Below are positions 24,531 through 34,398 of a DNA stretch of 64,000 bases, one piece after another. Source of the DNA: Lepus europaeus (taxonomy: Eukaryota > Chordata > Mammalia > Lagomorpha > Leporidae); NCBI RefSeq assembly GCF_033115175.1, contig NC_084844.1, positions 34,443,885 through 34,507,884 of the forward strand, given 5' to 3'. Under the pieces are notes generated by a model. It made no database searches. It had not been told where the DNA came from and saw nothing but the letters and a program-made list of their open reading frames with translations. The translations under genes were made by a program, and so were the position numbers. The first letter of the stretch is position 1. Each line of letters starts with the position of its first letter.

Positions 24531-24915
24531 TAGCAGTTCTGGCGTCTCAGACGGTAAGCGGCACCCCACCCTCGCCCCGCCCCTGCCTCTTCCCTAAGCC
24601 ATGCTGAGTGCCAGGCCTGCAGACTCACGTCCTGAGCCTAGGGAAGAGACTGCCAACAGCTGGAACTTGAGCACCCAGCTGAGAGCGTGTCCTCACCGGA
24701 CCTCCTGGGCTGGAACCTTTTTTTTTTTTTTTTTTAACAAACTTATTAGTTCTTTTAACCTTTTTATTTTAGATTATTCCTTGCCCTGACCCTCTAGGTC
24801 GGCCTCATTTCCAAGCCTCGTTTTCCAGCCTTCCCAAGAATTCTGTAAACTCATTATGTCTTTCTAACAAATTCTCTTCTGTTTGGCTTGCCCAGATTAA
24901 TTTCTATTTCTTTTT
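24531..24915. other. Unassigned sequence with a T18 run
   Basis: A T run sits at about 24718-24735. No other structure recognised. Confidence 0.4.
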
Positions 24916-25237
24916 TGTTAATTTCATTATTTATTTATTTGAGTGACAAAGAGAGGAAGATAGGCAGGGACACAGACAGCAGAGTGAGCTCCCATCTGCT
25001 AGTTCACACCCCAGATGCCTGCAACAACCAAAGACAGACTTAAATGGAAGCCAAAAACTGGAAACTTAATACAGGCAGGGATCCAACTGCTTGAGCCATT
25101 GCTTTCGCCTCCCAAGGTTCACATCAGTAAGCAGCTGGAATCCGGAGCCAGAGCCGGGACTCAAACCAGGCACTCTAATGTGGGATGTGGGGTCCAAACC
25201 CAGCATCTCAACCACCAGGCCAAATGCCTGCCTGCCC
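24916..25237 (-). mobile_element. CSINE, group C
   Basis: Complement shows cattatttatttatttgag, ccagatgcctgcaac, ttcacatcagtaagcagctgg, aaaccaggcactctaatgtg, and a worn head ending cctgcctgccc. Confidence 0.88.
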
Positions 25238-25479
25238 CAAGTTTCTATTCCTTGCAGCCAAAAACCTTTAATAAGTACTACTGTATTTCAAAACCTTCTT
25301 GGAAAATGTAATTAAAAGGTAAGTTTATTTTAGTACAAAAATTTTTGAAATTCATGCATAGTGTTTTAATAATATGCATCTTCCATGAAGTTTTCGAGGT
25401 CCCTCATACCACTGGAAGTTAGGGATGATGTCTGCTGCTGCTTTAAATTTTCTCTGCTCGCTCCATGGTGGGAGGGCTG

Positions 25480-25655
25480 GCTAAGTTTGAACCCGATTCT
25501 ATCACCGCTAATTTATGATCTATGAAATGGGGATAGGAATGTTGCCTACCTAAGACAGTTGTGAAGACTCAGTGAGGGAAACAGAAAATAAAATACTTGG
25601 AAGAGTATCTGGCATTTATTAAGCACTCAATTTGTTATTATTTGTGTTTCTAGTT
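25480..25655 (+). repeat. MIR SINE
   Basis: MIR-like text: tttgaacccgattctatcacc, tctatgaaatggggatag, gttgtgaagactcagtgag, aagagtatctggcatttattaag and cactcaatttgttatt. Confidence 0.65.
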
Positions 25656-25685
25656 AAAATTATTCTAATTATAAATGAAATATAG

Positions 25686-26010
25686 GGCCGGCACTGTAAT
25701 TCACTTGGTTAATCCTCCACATTGCGGCTCTGGCATCCCATATGGGCATCGGGTTCTAGTCCCGGTTGCTCCTCTTCCAGTCCAGCTCTCTGCTGTGGCC
25801 TGGGAGGGCAGTGGAGGATGGCCCAAGTGCTTAGGCCCCTGCACCCACATGGGAGACCAGGAAGAAGCACCTGGATCCTGGCTTCGGATTGGCACAGCGC
25901 GCCTGCCGTAGCGACCATTTGGGGGGTGAACCAACAGAAGAAAGACCTTTCTCTCTGCCTCTCCCTCTCACTGTCTGTAACTCTACCATCAAATAAAAAA
26001 AAATAAAAAT
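25686..26010 (+). mobile_element. CSINE, intermediate A/B type
   Basis: Head ggccggcactgtaattcac, B box gggttctagtcccgg, block gctctctgctgtggcc, tail taactctaccatcaaataa. The duplication aaatgaaatatag is exact at 25673-25685 and 26011-26023. Confidence 0.94.
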
Positions 26011-26023
26011 AAATGAAATATAG

Positions 26024-27218
26024 ACAATAATTTTAATTCAACATTGAAATGCAACCCACCATATATAAATCCTCACATATGTAAGCATAACTTTAATTTA
26101 AAAACCTTCTCCAGAGAGGAAATTTCCCTATAAATCTATATTTGTGGAAAGATGCACTTTGGGATCTGTAGTAGTCTCTCATTTTATTATCTATTCTATC
26201 TAGTGAAATATCTCTCCTGAGTTTATTGCCTAAGAGATAATGATGTGATATTAATTTTTCATGTGGGCAGGTAAGTCGAAACAATAACACATTGTAATAA
26301 ACCTTCCTTCTTGCTCATCATTCTCTCTGGGAAGAGAATCTTGAAATCTATGAATGTACACAAAGACCATGTCAGTTTATTTTGGATAATTAATGGAACT
26401 TTAAAACATGAGTTCTGACTTATTTGTACAGTGGGGTTTTTTTTCCTTTAAAAAAAACCGGTGCAGACTTTTTTGGTGTTGCTATCACTGTCAACTTTAT
26501 GAATTAGCTACATGAGACGCATATTAATTTTTTTTCTGTTGACCTGAATTATTTTAATTGACTTCATCAAATTCACCAGATAAATACTCAGCCCTCAAAT
26601 TGGCTTTTCTATTTGCAAGTTCAGAGTATAGACGGACTGTGATGTCTGTTAAAAATGTAATTCCGTCCAAAATAAAGGCAGCTGTCTATTAAATATCATG
26701 CCATCAAAATTAGGCTATCACTGCTTCATGTAATTGCTTTCCAAATGAAAATTAAAGTGCCTATTATTTTCTTTTATTCAGTGTGGGTAAGACATTCTCC
26801 CTCCCTAATTTTTAAAGCATACAACTGAATAAAGGTAAATAGAAATGACAAAAAATTTTAAAAGAGACATTGGAAAATATTAAAGAATCAGTCTTTTGTT
26901 TATTATTATCAAGCATTAGTAAATCTACTAAGCTAAAAAAATGTATTTTTATTATTCCAAATTGAGTTATTTTCCCCAGAGTAAATGCTCTCTGAGCGTG
27001 GGACAGTGTCTTATTTGCTTCTGCAGTTTTTTAAGTATTGTCCAGCAAACCAGAATTGCCCAATGTATTCTATATTGAATTATCTTTTAAAAATTTGTTA
27101 GGAGAGATTATACTAGAACAAGAAACATTTTGTACAGCCTCAGAAGGAATATTATTTATACACTTGCAAGAAAAGATTGTATATCTTTGCGAACTGAGAT
27201 GCACGTATGGAGGTAGAC
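26024..27218. other. SINE-free AT-rich tract; possible conserved non-coding DNA
   Basis: About 1.2 kb with no recognised transposon and no coding frame. Between about 26480 and 26800 there are many homeodomain-type cores (for example ttttaattgacttc near 26552 and atgtaattgctttcc near 26730) in otherwise non-repetitive sequence. This look is common in conserved enhancers, but sequence from one species cannot show conservation. Confidence 0.35.
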
Positions 27219-27240
27219 ACAGACACACACACACACACAA
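27219..27240. repeat. (CA)n microsatellite
   Basis: A short acacagacacacacacac run. Confidence 0.9.
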
Positions 27241-27282
27241 ATGTTTTTTAATAAACAAATAAGGTAGATCAGGGCTTTTCAC

Positions 27283-27953
27283 TCTTTTTTTTTCTTTTTA
27301 ATATTTATTTATTTGAAAGGCAGAGTGACAGAGAGAGAGGGAGAGACAGTGAGAGAGATCTTCCATCCATACTCCAAATGGCTCTGACAGTCATGTCTGA
27401 AGTCAGGAGCCAGCACCTCCATCCTGGTCTCCCACATCAGTGGCGGAGGTCCACGTACTTCGGCCATCATCCATCGCCTTCCCAGGCATGTTAGCAGGAA
27501 CCTGAATAGGAAGCTAAGTAGCCAGGACTGGAACCAGCACTTTTTTTTTTTTTTTTTTTTGACAGGCAGAGTGGACAGTGAGAGAGAGAGACAGAGAGAA
27601 AGGTCTTCCTTTTCCGTTGGTTCATCCCCACAATGGCCGCTGCGACCAGAGCACCGCGCTGATCCGAAGCCAGGAGCCAGGTGCTTCTCCTGGTCTCCCA
27701 TGAGGGTGCAGAGCCCAAGCACGTGGGCCATCCTCCACTGCACTCCCAGGCCATAGCAGAGAGCTGGCCTGGAAGAGGGGCAACTGGGACAGAATCTGGC
27801 ACCCTGACAGAGACTAGAACCCAGTGTGCCGGCGCCAGAGGCGGAGGATTAGCCTATTGAGCCGCGGCGCCAGCCTTGGAACCAGCACTCTTAACATGTG
27901 ATGCAGGAATCCAAAGTGGCGGCTTAAGCTGCTGTACCACAATGCCTGCTCCA
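27283..27953 (-). mobile_element. CSINE, group C, host of a nested copy
   Basis: Outer element on the complement: tail tttaatatttatttatttg, then cttccatccatactccaaatg and gcatgttagcaggaacctg. It is broken at 27541, resumes at 27890 (cttaacatgtgatgcagg), and ends ctgtaccacaatgcctgc. Confidence 0.9.
27542..27876 (-). mobile_element. CSINE, group A, nested in the group C copy
   Basis: T run, tgacaggcagagtggacag, and the head complement gagccgcggcgccagcc. The exact 13-bp duplication tggaaccagcact (27529-27541 and 27877-27889) is itself sequence of the host SINE. This dates group A after group C. Confidence 0.95.
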
Positions 27954-28669
27954 CACAACAATAATTTTAAACATTCTACAAGAAGGCTGAATATCATTAA
28001 CTGCAGGAGAACTACACCTTGAGGCTAGAACATCACACATAAGCTCTGACACCTAACCACAAATCAAACAATTTGGAGGGGGGATCCCAATGCAAAACCT
28101 GGGCTTCACCCATTACCTTGCAAGTAAAGCCCAGCGGCTGGCAGGTCACATGCTCTCAGGCACAGCTGTCAATCATATTCCTAGTTGTACCCCTATATAT
28201 GCATAAAGAAGAAAGTTCTTATCATGAAAAACAGAGACCAAAACAAAGAAACAGGACAAAGAAATGTGGAGGTATCCAGATAATGCAAGAGGCAAAATAA
28301 ATCCATAGAACTATGAAAACCATTCTCAGAGAGATAAAGGACAATATGCATGTATGAATTAATACTGAGCCCGTAGAGATTAAAAATATTGTAGCAGGAG
28401 AAAAATTGGAAAAAATGAGTTGGAAGATGAAGCTGAGGAGTCTCCTAAAACTATGAATAAAAAAAAAAAACAAGAAAATGGAAATTGAAGAAAAAAACAT
28501 GAGACAATTATAAGATCACTACAGGTTTTCCAGTATCTGCTTATAATGTGAACCTCTCCAGGGCAAGGATTTTGTGTGTTTTGGTCACTGCCCAGGACAA
28601 AACCAGACACTAAGATCCTCACTAAATATATTTATAAATAAACATGTTACATACCAGTTAGGAGTCCTC
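27954..28669. other. Mostly unassigned; weak L1M-like A-rich stretch at 28220-28520
   Basis: The purine-rich segment (ccaaaacaaagaaacagg, attaaaaatattgtagcagg, aaatggaaattgaagaa) resembles the 5' part of an old L1 but I cannot confirm it. The left half is not recognised. Confidence 0.3.
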
Positions 28670-28684
28670 AATCTGTGATTTTTA

Positions 28685-29270
28685 TTTATTTATTTTTTTT
28701 AGCAGTTTTTTTTTCTTTTAACCACAAATCTGCTTTTTCTTTTTTTTTTATTTATACTTATGGTCTTGTATCTAAGGCTCTGTCTTACACAAGGTCATGA
28801 TAATTTGCTCCTGTGTTTTTCTAAGAGTTTTTAGTTTTTAATTATTTAGACCTATGATCTATTTTTTGTTCATTTTTATATACAATGAGGAAGTGATTCA
28901 AATTCATTCTTCTTTTTTTTTTTTAATTTTTTTTTTTTGACAGGCAGAGTGGACAGTGAGAGAGAGAGACTGAGAGAAAGGTCTTCCTTTTTGCCATTGG
29001 TTCACCCTCCAATGGCCGCCGCAGCTGGCACGCTGCGGCCAGCGCACCGCGCTGATCCGATGGCAGGAGCCAGGTGCTTCTCCTGGTCTCCCATGGGGTG
29101 CAGGGCCCAAGCACTTGGGCCATCCTCCACTGCACTCCCTGGCCACAGCAGAGAGCTGGCCTGGAAGAGGGGCAACCAGGACAGAATCCGGTGCCCCGAC
29201 CGGGACTAGAACCCGGTGTGCCGGTGCCGCAAGGCGGAGGATTAGCCTATTGAGCCGCGGTGCCGGCTCA
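28685..29270 (-). mobile_element. CSINE group A plus about 230 bp of 3' L1 sequence in one insertion
   Basis: On the minus strand the unit reads: CSINE head (complement of 29270 backward), CSINE tail and A run (complement of 28912-28938), then about 227 bp that includes L1 ORF2 text (28760-28911; its complement reads actcttagaaaaacacagg and atcatgaccttgtg), then a second A-rich end (complement of 28685-28760). One exact 15-bp duplication, aatctgtgattttta, encloses the whole unit at 28670-28684 and 29271-29285. The CSINE itself has no inner duplication. This fits read-through past the SINE tail and 3' transduction. Confidence 0.8.
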
Positions 29271-29474
29271 AATCTGTGATTTTTAAAAATGCATTCTTTC
29301 AAATGTCATTGATTCAGAGAAATTGATTTCATTCATGCCAGTAACAGACCATCCTACTTCCATATCATGCAAGATTACTCCTCTCCTGCAAGTTTCTACA
29401 TAAACTAAATTCTTTCAAAATATTGTCATCCAAGATGACCAGAGGGCAGGCATTTCCTGCAGATGTTGATGGTG

Positions 29475-29760
29475 TTTGGGAGGCCAGCAACCCATAATGA
29501 AATGCCTGGTTTCAAGTCCCAGTTCTCATTCTGATTCCAACTTCCTATGTACCTGGGAGGCAGCAGGTGATAGCTCAAGCTCTTGGATTGAGCTCCCAGC
29601 TCCTGGCTTTGCCTGCTTAAGCCCTGGCTGTTGCAGGCATTTAGGAAGTGAACCAGCAGGTAAAAGACTCATTCTCTCTCTCTCCCTCTCCCTCTCCCTC
29701 TCCCTCTCCCTCTCCCTCTCCCTCTCCCTCTCCCTCTCCCTCTCCCTTTCAAGAAAAAAG
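29475..29760 (+). mobile_element. CSINE, group C, head eroded, with an expanded pyrimidine segment
   Basis: Blocks gcctggtttcaagtcccag, acctgggaggcagcaggtg and ggaagtgaaccagcagg are in order. The normal CT-rich segment has become a (TCTCCC)n array before ctttcaagaaaaaagg. Confidence 0.88.
29679..29747 (+). repeat. (TCTCCC)n microsatellite, about 11 units
   Basis: A near-perfect hexanucleotide array inside the CSINE. It yields Ser-Pro and Arg-Gly-like dipeptide frames that are not genes. Confidence 0.95.
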
Positions 29761-30070
29761 GGAGGAAAAAATCCAGAAAAGTAAGTATACATCTGAAGTT
29801 TTTTGGCTGGATATTAACTCCTGGTTGATGCCACATTAAAATGAAGCTCACTTTTTATTCTGTCTATTTTATGGTGTTTCATTGTGTGTCATTCCAACAA
29901 ACAGCAACTGGAGCTAAAGGGAGAAATTTTATAACACAATATTGATTCTCAAGTGTTCCTCCAGCAAAGCAAACACTAGTAAAGCTTACTTCTGGGCAGT
30001 ATACATGTGATACCAGGGTTAGTGGTACTGCCACAAGGCTCCATAAAGCTGGATTGTTGATTTTTTAAAA

Positions 30071-30413
30071 ATATTTTAACATTTTTAAACTTTCTAAAAT
30101 TTTAAAAATCTATTTCAGAGGGGGGGAGAGAGAGAGAGAGAAAGAGAAACGCATGTGCTTCCATCCACTAGTCATTCCCAAAATGCCCGTAACAATATGG
30201 GCTGGACTGAGGCCAAAAGCTGAGAGCTGGGAGCTGGGAGCTCAATCTAGGTCTCACATGTGAGTGTCAGGAATCTGGTTTCTTGAGTCATCACCTGCTG
30301 TATCTCAGGCGCACATCAGGAGAAATTGGATTCAGTATCTGGAGCTAGTTATCAAATCCAGGTACTCTGATATAGAATGCAGGCATCGTAACTACTAGGT
30401 CAAGAACTTGCTC
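30071..30413 (-). mobile_element. CSINE, group C, first of a same-site series
   Basis: Complement shows a T/A-rich tail, a G run and GA tract (30120-30145), cttccatccactagtc, and a worn head near 30390-30413. It is bounded by gattgttgatttttt copies at 30052-30066 and 30417-30431. Confidence 0.82.
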
Positions 30414-30432
30414 CATGATTGTTGATTTTTTT

Positions 30433-30711
30433 AAAAGATTTATTTATTTTTTTGAAAGGCAAAGTTGCAGAGGCAGAGGCAAAGAGAGAGGTCTTCCATC
30501 TGCTGGTTCACTCCCCAGATGGCTGCAATGGCTGGAGTTGGCTGATCCGAAGCCAGGAGCCTGGAACTTCTTCCAGGTCTCCCACATGCGTGCAGGGTCC
30601 CAAGCACTTGGGCAATCTTCTACTGCTTTCCCAGGCCATAGCAGAGAGCTGGATTGGAAGTGGAGCAGCCAGGACTTGAACCAACACCCACTATGCCACA
30701 GTGCCAGCCCC
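30433..30711 (-). mobile_element. CSINE, group B, second of a same-site series
   Basis: Complement shows agatttatttatttttttg, cttccatctgctggttcac, ccatagcagagagctgg and the head complement ccacagtgccagcccc. Flanking copies are gattgttgatttt (30417) and aattattgatttt (30712-30724). Confidence 0.9.
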
Positions 30712-30724
30712 AATTATTGATTTT

Positions 30725-31339
30725 CTTATAAATAAGTTTATTTATTTTCATTTCATTTGAAGGCAGACAGATGAATAGACAGAAAAAGATATTTCTTTTT
30801 TTAAAGATTTATTTATTTATTTGAAAGGCAGAGAGAGAGAGAGAGAGAAGAGACAGGTCTTGGATCTGCTGGTTCACTCCCCAGATGACCACAATGGCTG
30901 GAGCTGGGCCAATCTGAAGCCAAGAGTCAGGAACTTCCTCCAGGTCTAACACGTGGGTGCAGGGGCCCAAGTTCTTGAACCATCTTCTACTGCTTTCCCA
31001 GACCATAGCAGAGAGCTGGATCAGAAGTGGAGCAGCTAGGACTCGAACTGGCACCCACACGAGATGCTGGCACTGCAGGTGGCGGCCCCATCCGCTACAC
31101 CACAGCGCTGGCTCCAGAAAAAGATCTTTCATCCTTTGGTTCACTCCCCAAATGCCTATACAACCATGCTGGACTGGGCCAAAGCCAGGAGATGAGAACA
31201 ATCTGGAAGATTCTAGGGTGCACATTAGCAGGAAGATGGATCCATCTGAAGCAGAGGAGCCAGGACTTAAACTGGGGACTTTGATATGGTATACAGGTGT
31301 CCCAAATGACGTCTTAACTATTGCACCAAAAGCCTGCTC
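30725..31339 (-). mobile_element. CSINE, group C, third of a same-site series and host of a nested copy
   Basis: Outer element: tail aataagtttatttattttc, broken at 30795, resumes at 31131 (atcctttggttcactcccc), and ends caccaaaagcctgctc. The target copy after it, ctggactgttgatttttt (31340-31357), matches the first one at 30049-30066 at 17 of 18 positions. Confidence 0.85.
30796..31114 (-). mobile_element. CSINE, group B, nested
   Basis: Tail aaagatttatttatttatttg, GA tract, and head complement ccacagcgctggct. The duplication cagaaaaagatatttc (30780-30795) recurs as cagaaaaagatctttc (31115-31130), splitting the outer group C copy. Confidence 0.93.
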
Positions 31340-31357
31340 CTGGACTGTTGATTTTTT

Positions 31358-31947
31358 TTTAATGTCTTGACTCTCTCAACTGCAAATGGCATAAATTCAA
31401 CTCAATTCAGTTTAAGCTGACTTAAACTCCCAGGCCATCAGCAAAGAGAAGGCGAAGCAGCAAAGAGAAGGCATGGGCTCCTAGGAATGGGAAGTCTAAG
31501 AGGCAGGTCGCGCTTCAAGCTGGATCTAACAGTGCAAATCATGCCCTTAGAGCTCTCCTTTAATGCTTCTTGTTGCCTCTCTCTCTTTTCCTTATGCTTT
31601 TCTCCGTGTGGCTCCATATGGAAGTCAAGGTGACTCCTGAACAGCCCAGGCTTCTGTTGTTCTGATGGCTAGCAATTCCAGGGGAAAAGTGCAATTCTTG
31701 CTGTACTAGTATCTACATCCATCTTTGGAAAGAATTTAGATTATGTCTCTTGCTCCTTCCTGAACCAGTTGGGTGTCTAGGCAGTTGAGGTTTTCTGATT
31801 GGACAGCTTGGCTCATAAGTGCATGAGATTTGCTTTAGGGACAGATGGCTGGTGTCTGTGGGAAGAGGAAGGAAAATGAAGTTGAGAGGAGGCAGGTTCT
31901 GTATTGAAAGCCACATATCTGACAGACCGACCAGAATAACACGTGGT
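31358..31947. other. Unresolved sequence, perhaps an old interspersed repeat
   Basis: Phrases such as caattcagtttaagctgac and ttctgattggacagcttgg recall an old mammalian repeat, but I cannot name the family. Confidence 0.3.
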
Positions 31948-31966
31948 GACGGAGTGATAGCTTTTA

Positions 31967-32320
31967 TTTATTTTTTTAATTTCTAAAGATATTTATTGGA
32001 AAGACAGAGTTACAGACAGAGAGGAAGATAGGGAGAGAGAGAGAGAGAGAGATACTGAGATCGAGATCTTCTGTTTGCTGGCTCACTCCCCAAATAGCCA
32101 CAACACCCAGGGCTGAGTCAGGACAAGCCCAGGAGCCAGGAACTTCTTCCTGGTCTCCCACATGGGTGCAGGGGCCCAAGCACCTGGGCTATCCTCTACT
32201 GCCCTCCAAGACCATCAGCAGGGAGCTGGATTGGAAGTGGAGCAATTGGGACACAAACCAGCACCCATATGTGATGCTGGTGTCACAGGCGGCAGCTCTA
32301 GTTGCTAAGCCACAATGCCA
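31967..32320 (-). mobile_element. CSINE, group B
   Basis: Complement shows tctaaagatatttattgg, GA tract, ctgtttgctggctcactc, and the head complement aagccacaatgccagg. The flanks ggagtgatagcttt (31951) and ggagtgacagcttt (32323) look like the target duplication. Confidence 0.92.
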
Positions 32321-32338
32321 GGGGAGTGACAGCTTTCT

Positions 32339-33042
32339 AAAAAATAAAAGGAATCAGAGAAGACTTCTCCCCATGCCACACTCCAAAATAACATGAACAC
32401 TTTCATGAGATTCTCCCAGGAGTCAAAATTCTTCATGTTTTAGGATACTAAATAAAATTCAACAGTTTTAAGAAGAGCATAATTGAGGAAATTGTCATCT
32501 TAAAGTGATGGATGGCTTAATTAGAATTCTAAAATGAAAAAAACTCAACCTGCAGCATTATCCCAATTACTTAAGGTGTAACATACAAACTCCTTGGTTT
32601 CTAGGAGATATGTAAATGATTCACTTGTATTTTTAATTTGTAAGTACATGGTGCCAGGTTTCCAGAAACTGAAGCCAAATCTTGATCCATGGAACTTCAC
32701 AGAGAGAAGTACTTCTTAGAGAGGAATATAACATCAATAAATTATTCTTATCCCAATGTGCCCTAACATTGCACCTACTTTATTGGTTACGATATCCCCA
32801 TAGCGCTGGGTGCTTCAAATCCAATGTAGACTCTTCCTCTTTTAAAAATATCTTCCTTGTTGTGCTTTAGTGTAGCTCGGGGACTTGATCTGATCAAGAC
32901 ACGTTGTACTCAGCTTGCGTAGTTAAATCTTTGCTTGTGCCTGTCATAACCCACCTGATTCCCAGCTTCCTTCCTCTTCTCTCCTCACAGCTCATTGTGT
33001 TTTAAATATAGGCTGATATAAGAAAGCAGAATATGTTTACAG
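32339..33042. other. Unassigned intergenic sequence
   Basis: No recognised gene or repeat. Confidence 0.4.
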
Positions 33043-33355
33043 CAGGACAGGAGTTGTGGTGTAGCAGTTGAGCCACCACTTGTGACATCTGCATCCCGTA
33101 TCTGAATGCCTGGTTTGAGTTCTGGCTACTCTGCGCTTCTGATCCAGCTTCCTCCTAATCCAGCTGGAGGCAGCAGGTGGTGGCTCAAGTATTTGGGTTC
33201 CTGCCACTCATGAGGGAGACCTGGATGGAGTTCCTGGCTCGTGGCTCTACCCTGTCTCAGCCCTGGCTGTTGTAGGCATCTGGGGAGTGAACCAGGAGAT
33301 GAAAGATCTCTCTTTTTCTCGGTCGCTTTGCTTTTCAAACATATGAATTTTTTTA
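33043..33355 (+). mobile_element. CSINE, group C
   Basis: Head ggacaggagttgtggtgtagc, then tgaatgcctggtttgag, ctggaggcagcaggtggtgg, gggagacctggatggag, and tail gcttttcaaacatatg. Confidence 0.88.
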
Positions 33356-33373
33356 AAAATAAGAATATATTCA

Positions 33374-33568
33374 GGGGCCGGCACTGTGGTGTAACGGGTA
33401 AAGCCACTCCCTGCAGTGCCCATATGGGATGCCGGTTCGCATCCTGGCCCAAGTCCTTGGCCCCCTGCAACCTCATGGGACCTGAAAGAAGCTCCTGGCT
33501 CCTGGCTTTGGATTGGGCCAGCTCTGGCCGTTGTGGCTACCTGGGGAGTGAACCAGCGGATAGAGGAC

Positions 33569-33602
<34 letters not shown>

Positions 33603-33645
33603 TTGCCTCTGTCTCTCTGTAACTCTGCCTTTCAGATAAATAAAT
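33374..33645 (+). mobile_element. CSINE, group B, with an internal deletion
   Basis: Head ggggccggcactgtggtgtaac and B box ggttcgcatcc are followed directly by tggcccaagtccttgg. The usual block with gctccacttccgatccag through gcagtggaag is missing (about 60 bp). Tail tttcagataaataaata. Confidence 0.92.
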
Positions 33646-33708
33646 ACATATCACTGCTAATAATGCCAATGAATAAGTACACTGAAATATCTATTAGATA
33701 TATACTTT

Positions 33709-34068
33709 TAAAAAAATTTTTATTTATTTATTTATTTATTGACAGGCAGAGTGGACAGTGAGAGAGAGAGACAGAGAGAAAGGTCTTCCTTTGCCGTTGG
33801 TTCACCCTCCAATGGCCGCCGCGGCCGGCGTGCTGCGGCCGGTGCACTGCGCCGATCTGATGGCAGGAGCCAGGGGCTTATCCTGGTCTCCCATGGGGTA
33901 CAGGACCCAAGTACTTGGGCCATCCTCCACTGCACTCCCGGGCCACAGCAGAGAGCTGGCCTGGAAGAGAGGCAACCGGGACAGAATCCGGTGCCCCGAC
34001 CGGGACTAGAACCTGGTGTGCCAGCACCGCTAGGCGGAGGATTAGCCTATTGAGCCGCGGCGCCGGCC
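33709..34068 (-). mobile_element. CSINE, group A, full length
   Basis: Tail tatttatttatttattgacag on plus, head complement gccgcggcgccggcc. The duplication tagatatatacttt is exact at 33695-33708 and 34069-34082. Confidence 0.95.
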
Positions 34069-34083
34069 TAGATATATACTTTA

Positions 34084-34398
34084 AGGGGCCAGCATTGTGG
34101 TGCAGCCGATTAAGCTGCCACCTGCGATACTAGCAACCCATATGAAGGCTGGTGCCAGCCCTGGCTGCTCCATTTCTGATCCAGTTCTCTAGTAATGTGC
34201 CAGGGAAAGCAATAGAAATGCCCCTGGTACCTGGGCCCCTGTCACCCACATGGAAGACTTGGATAGAGTTCCAGGTTCCTGCTTTCAACCTGGTCCAGCC
34301 CTGGCTGTTGCAGCCATTTGAGGAATGAACCAGAAAATGGAAGTGTGCTCTTTATGTAATTCTGCTTTTCAAATAAACTAAATCTTTAAAAATATATA
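34084..34398 (+). mobile_element. CSINE, group C
   Basis: Head ggggccagcattgtggtgcag, block gtgccagggaaagcaatag, tail cttttcaaataaactaaatc. Confidence 0.9.

Noticed and set aside
26024-27218. A hidden gene in the SINE-free tract
   Set aside because: All frames are short and there are no paired splice sites with coding between them.
29526-29839. Ser-Pro, Arg-Gly and Arg-Glu dipeptide-repeat frames
   Set aside because: They come from the (TCTCCC)n array read in different frames.
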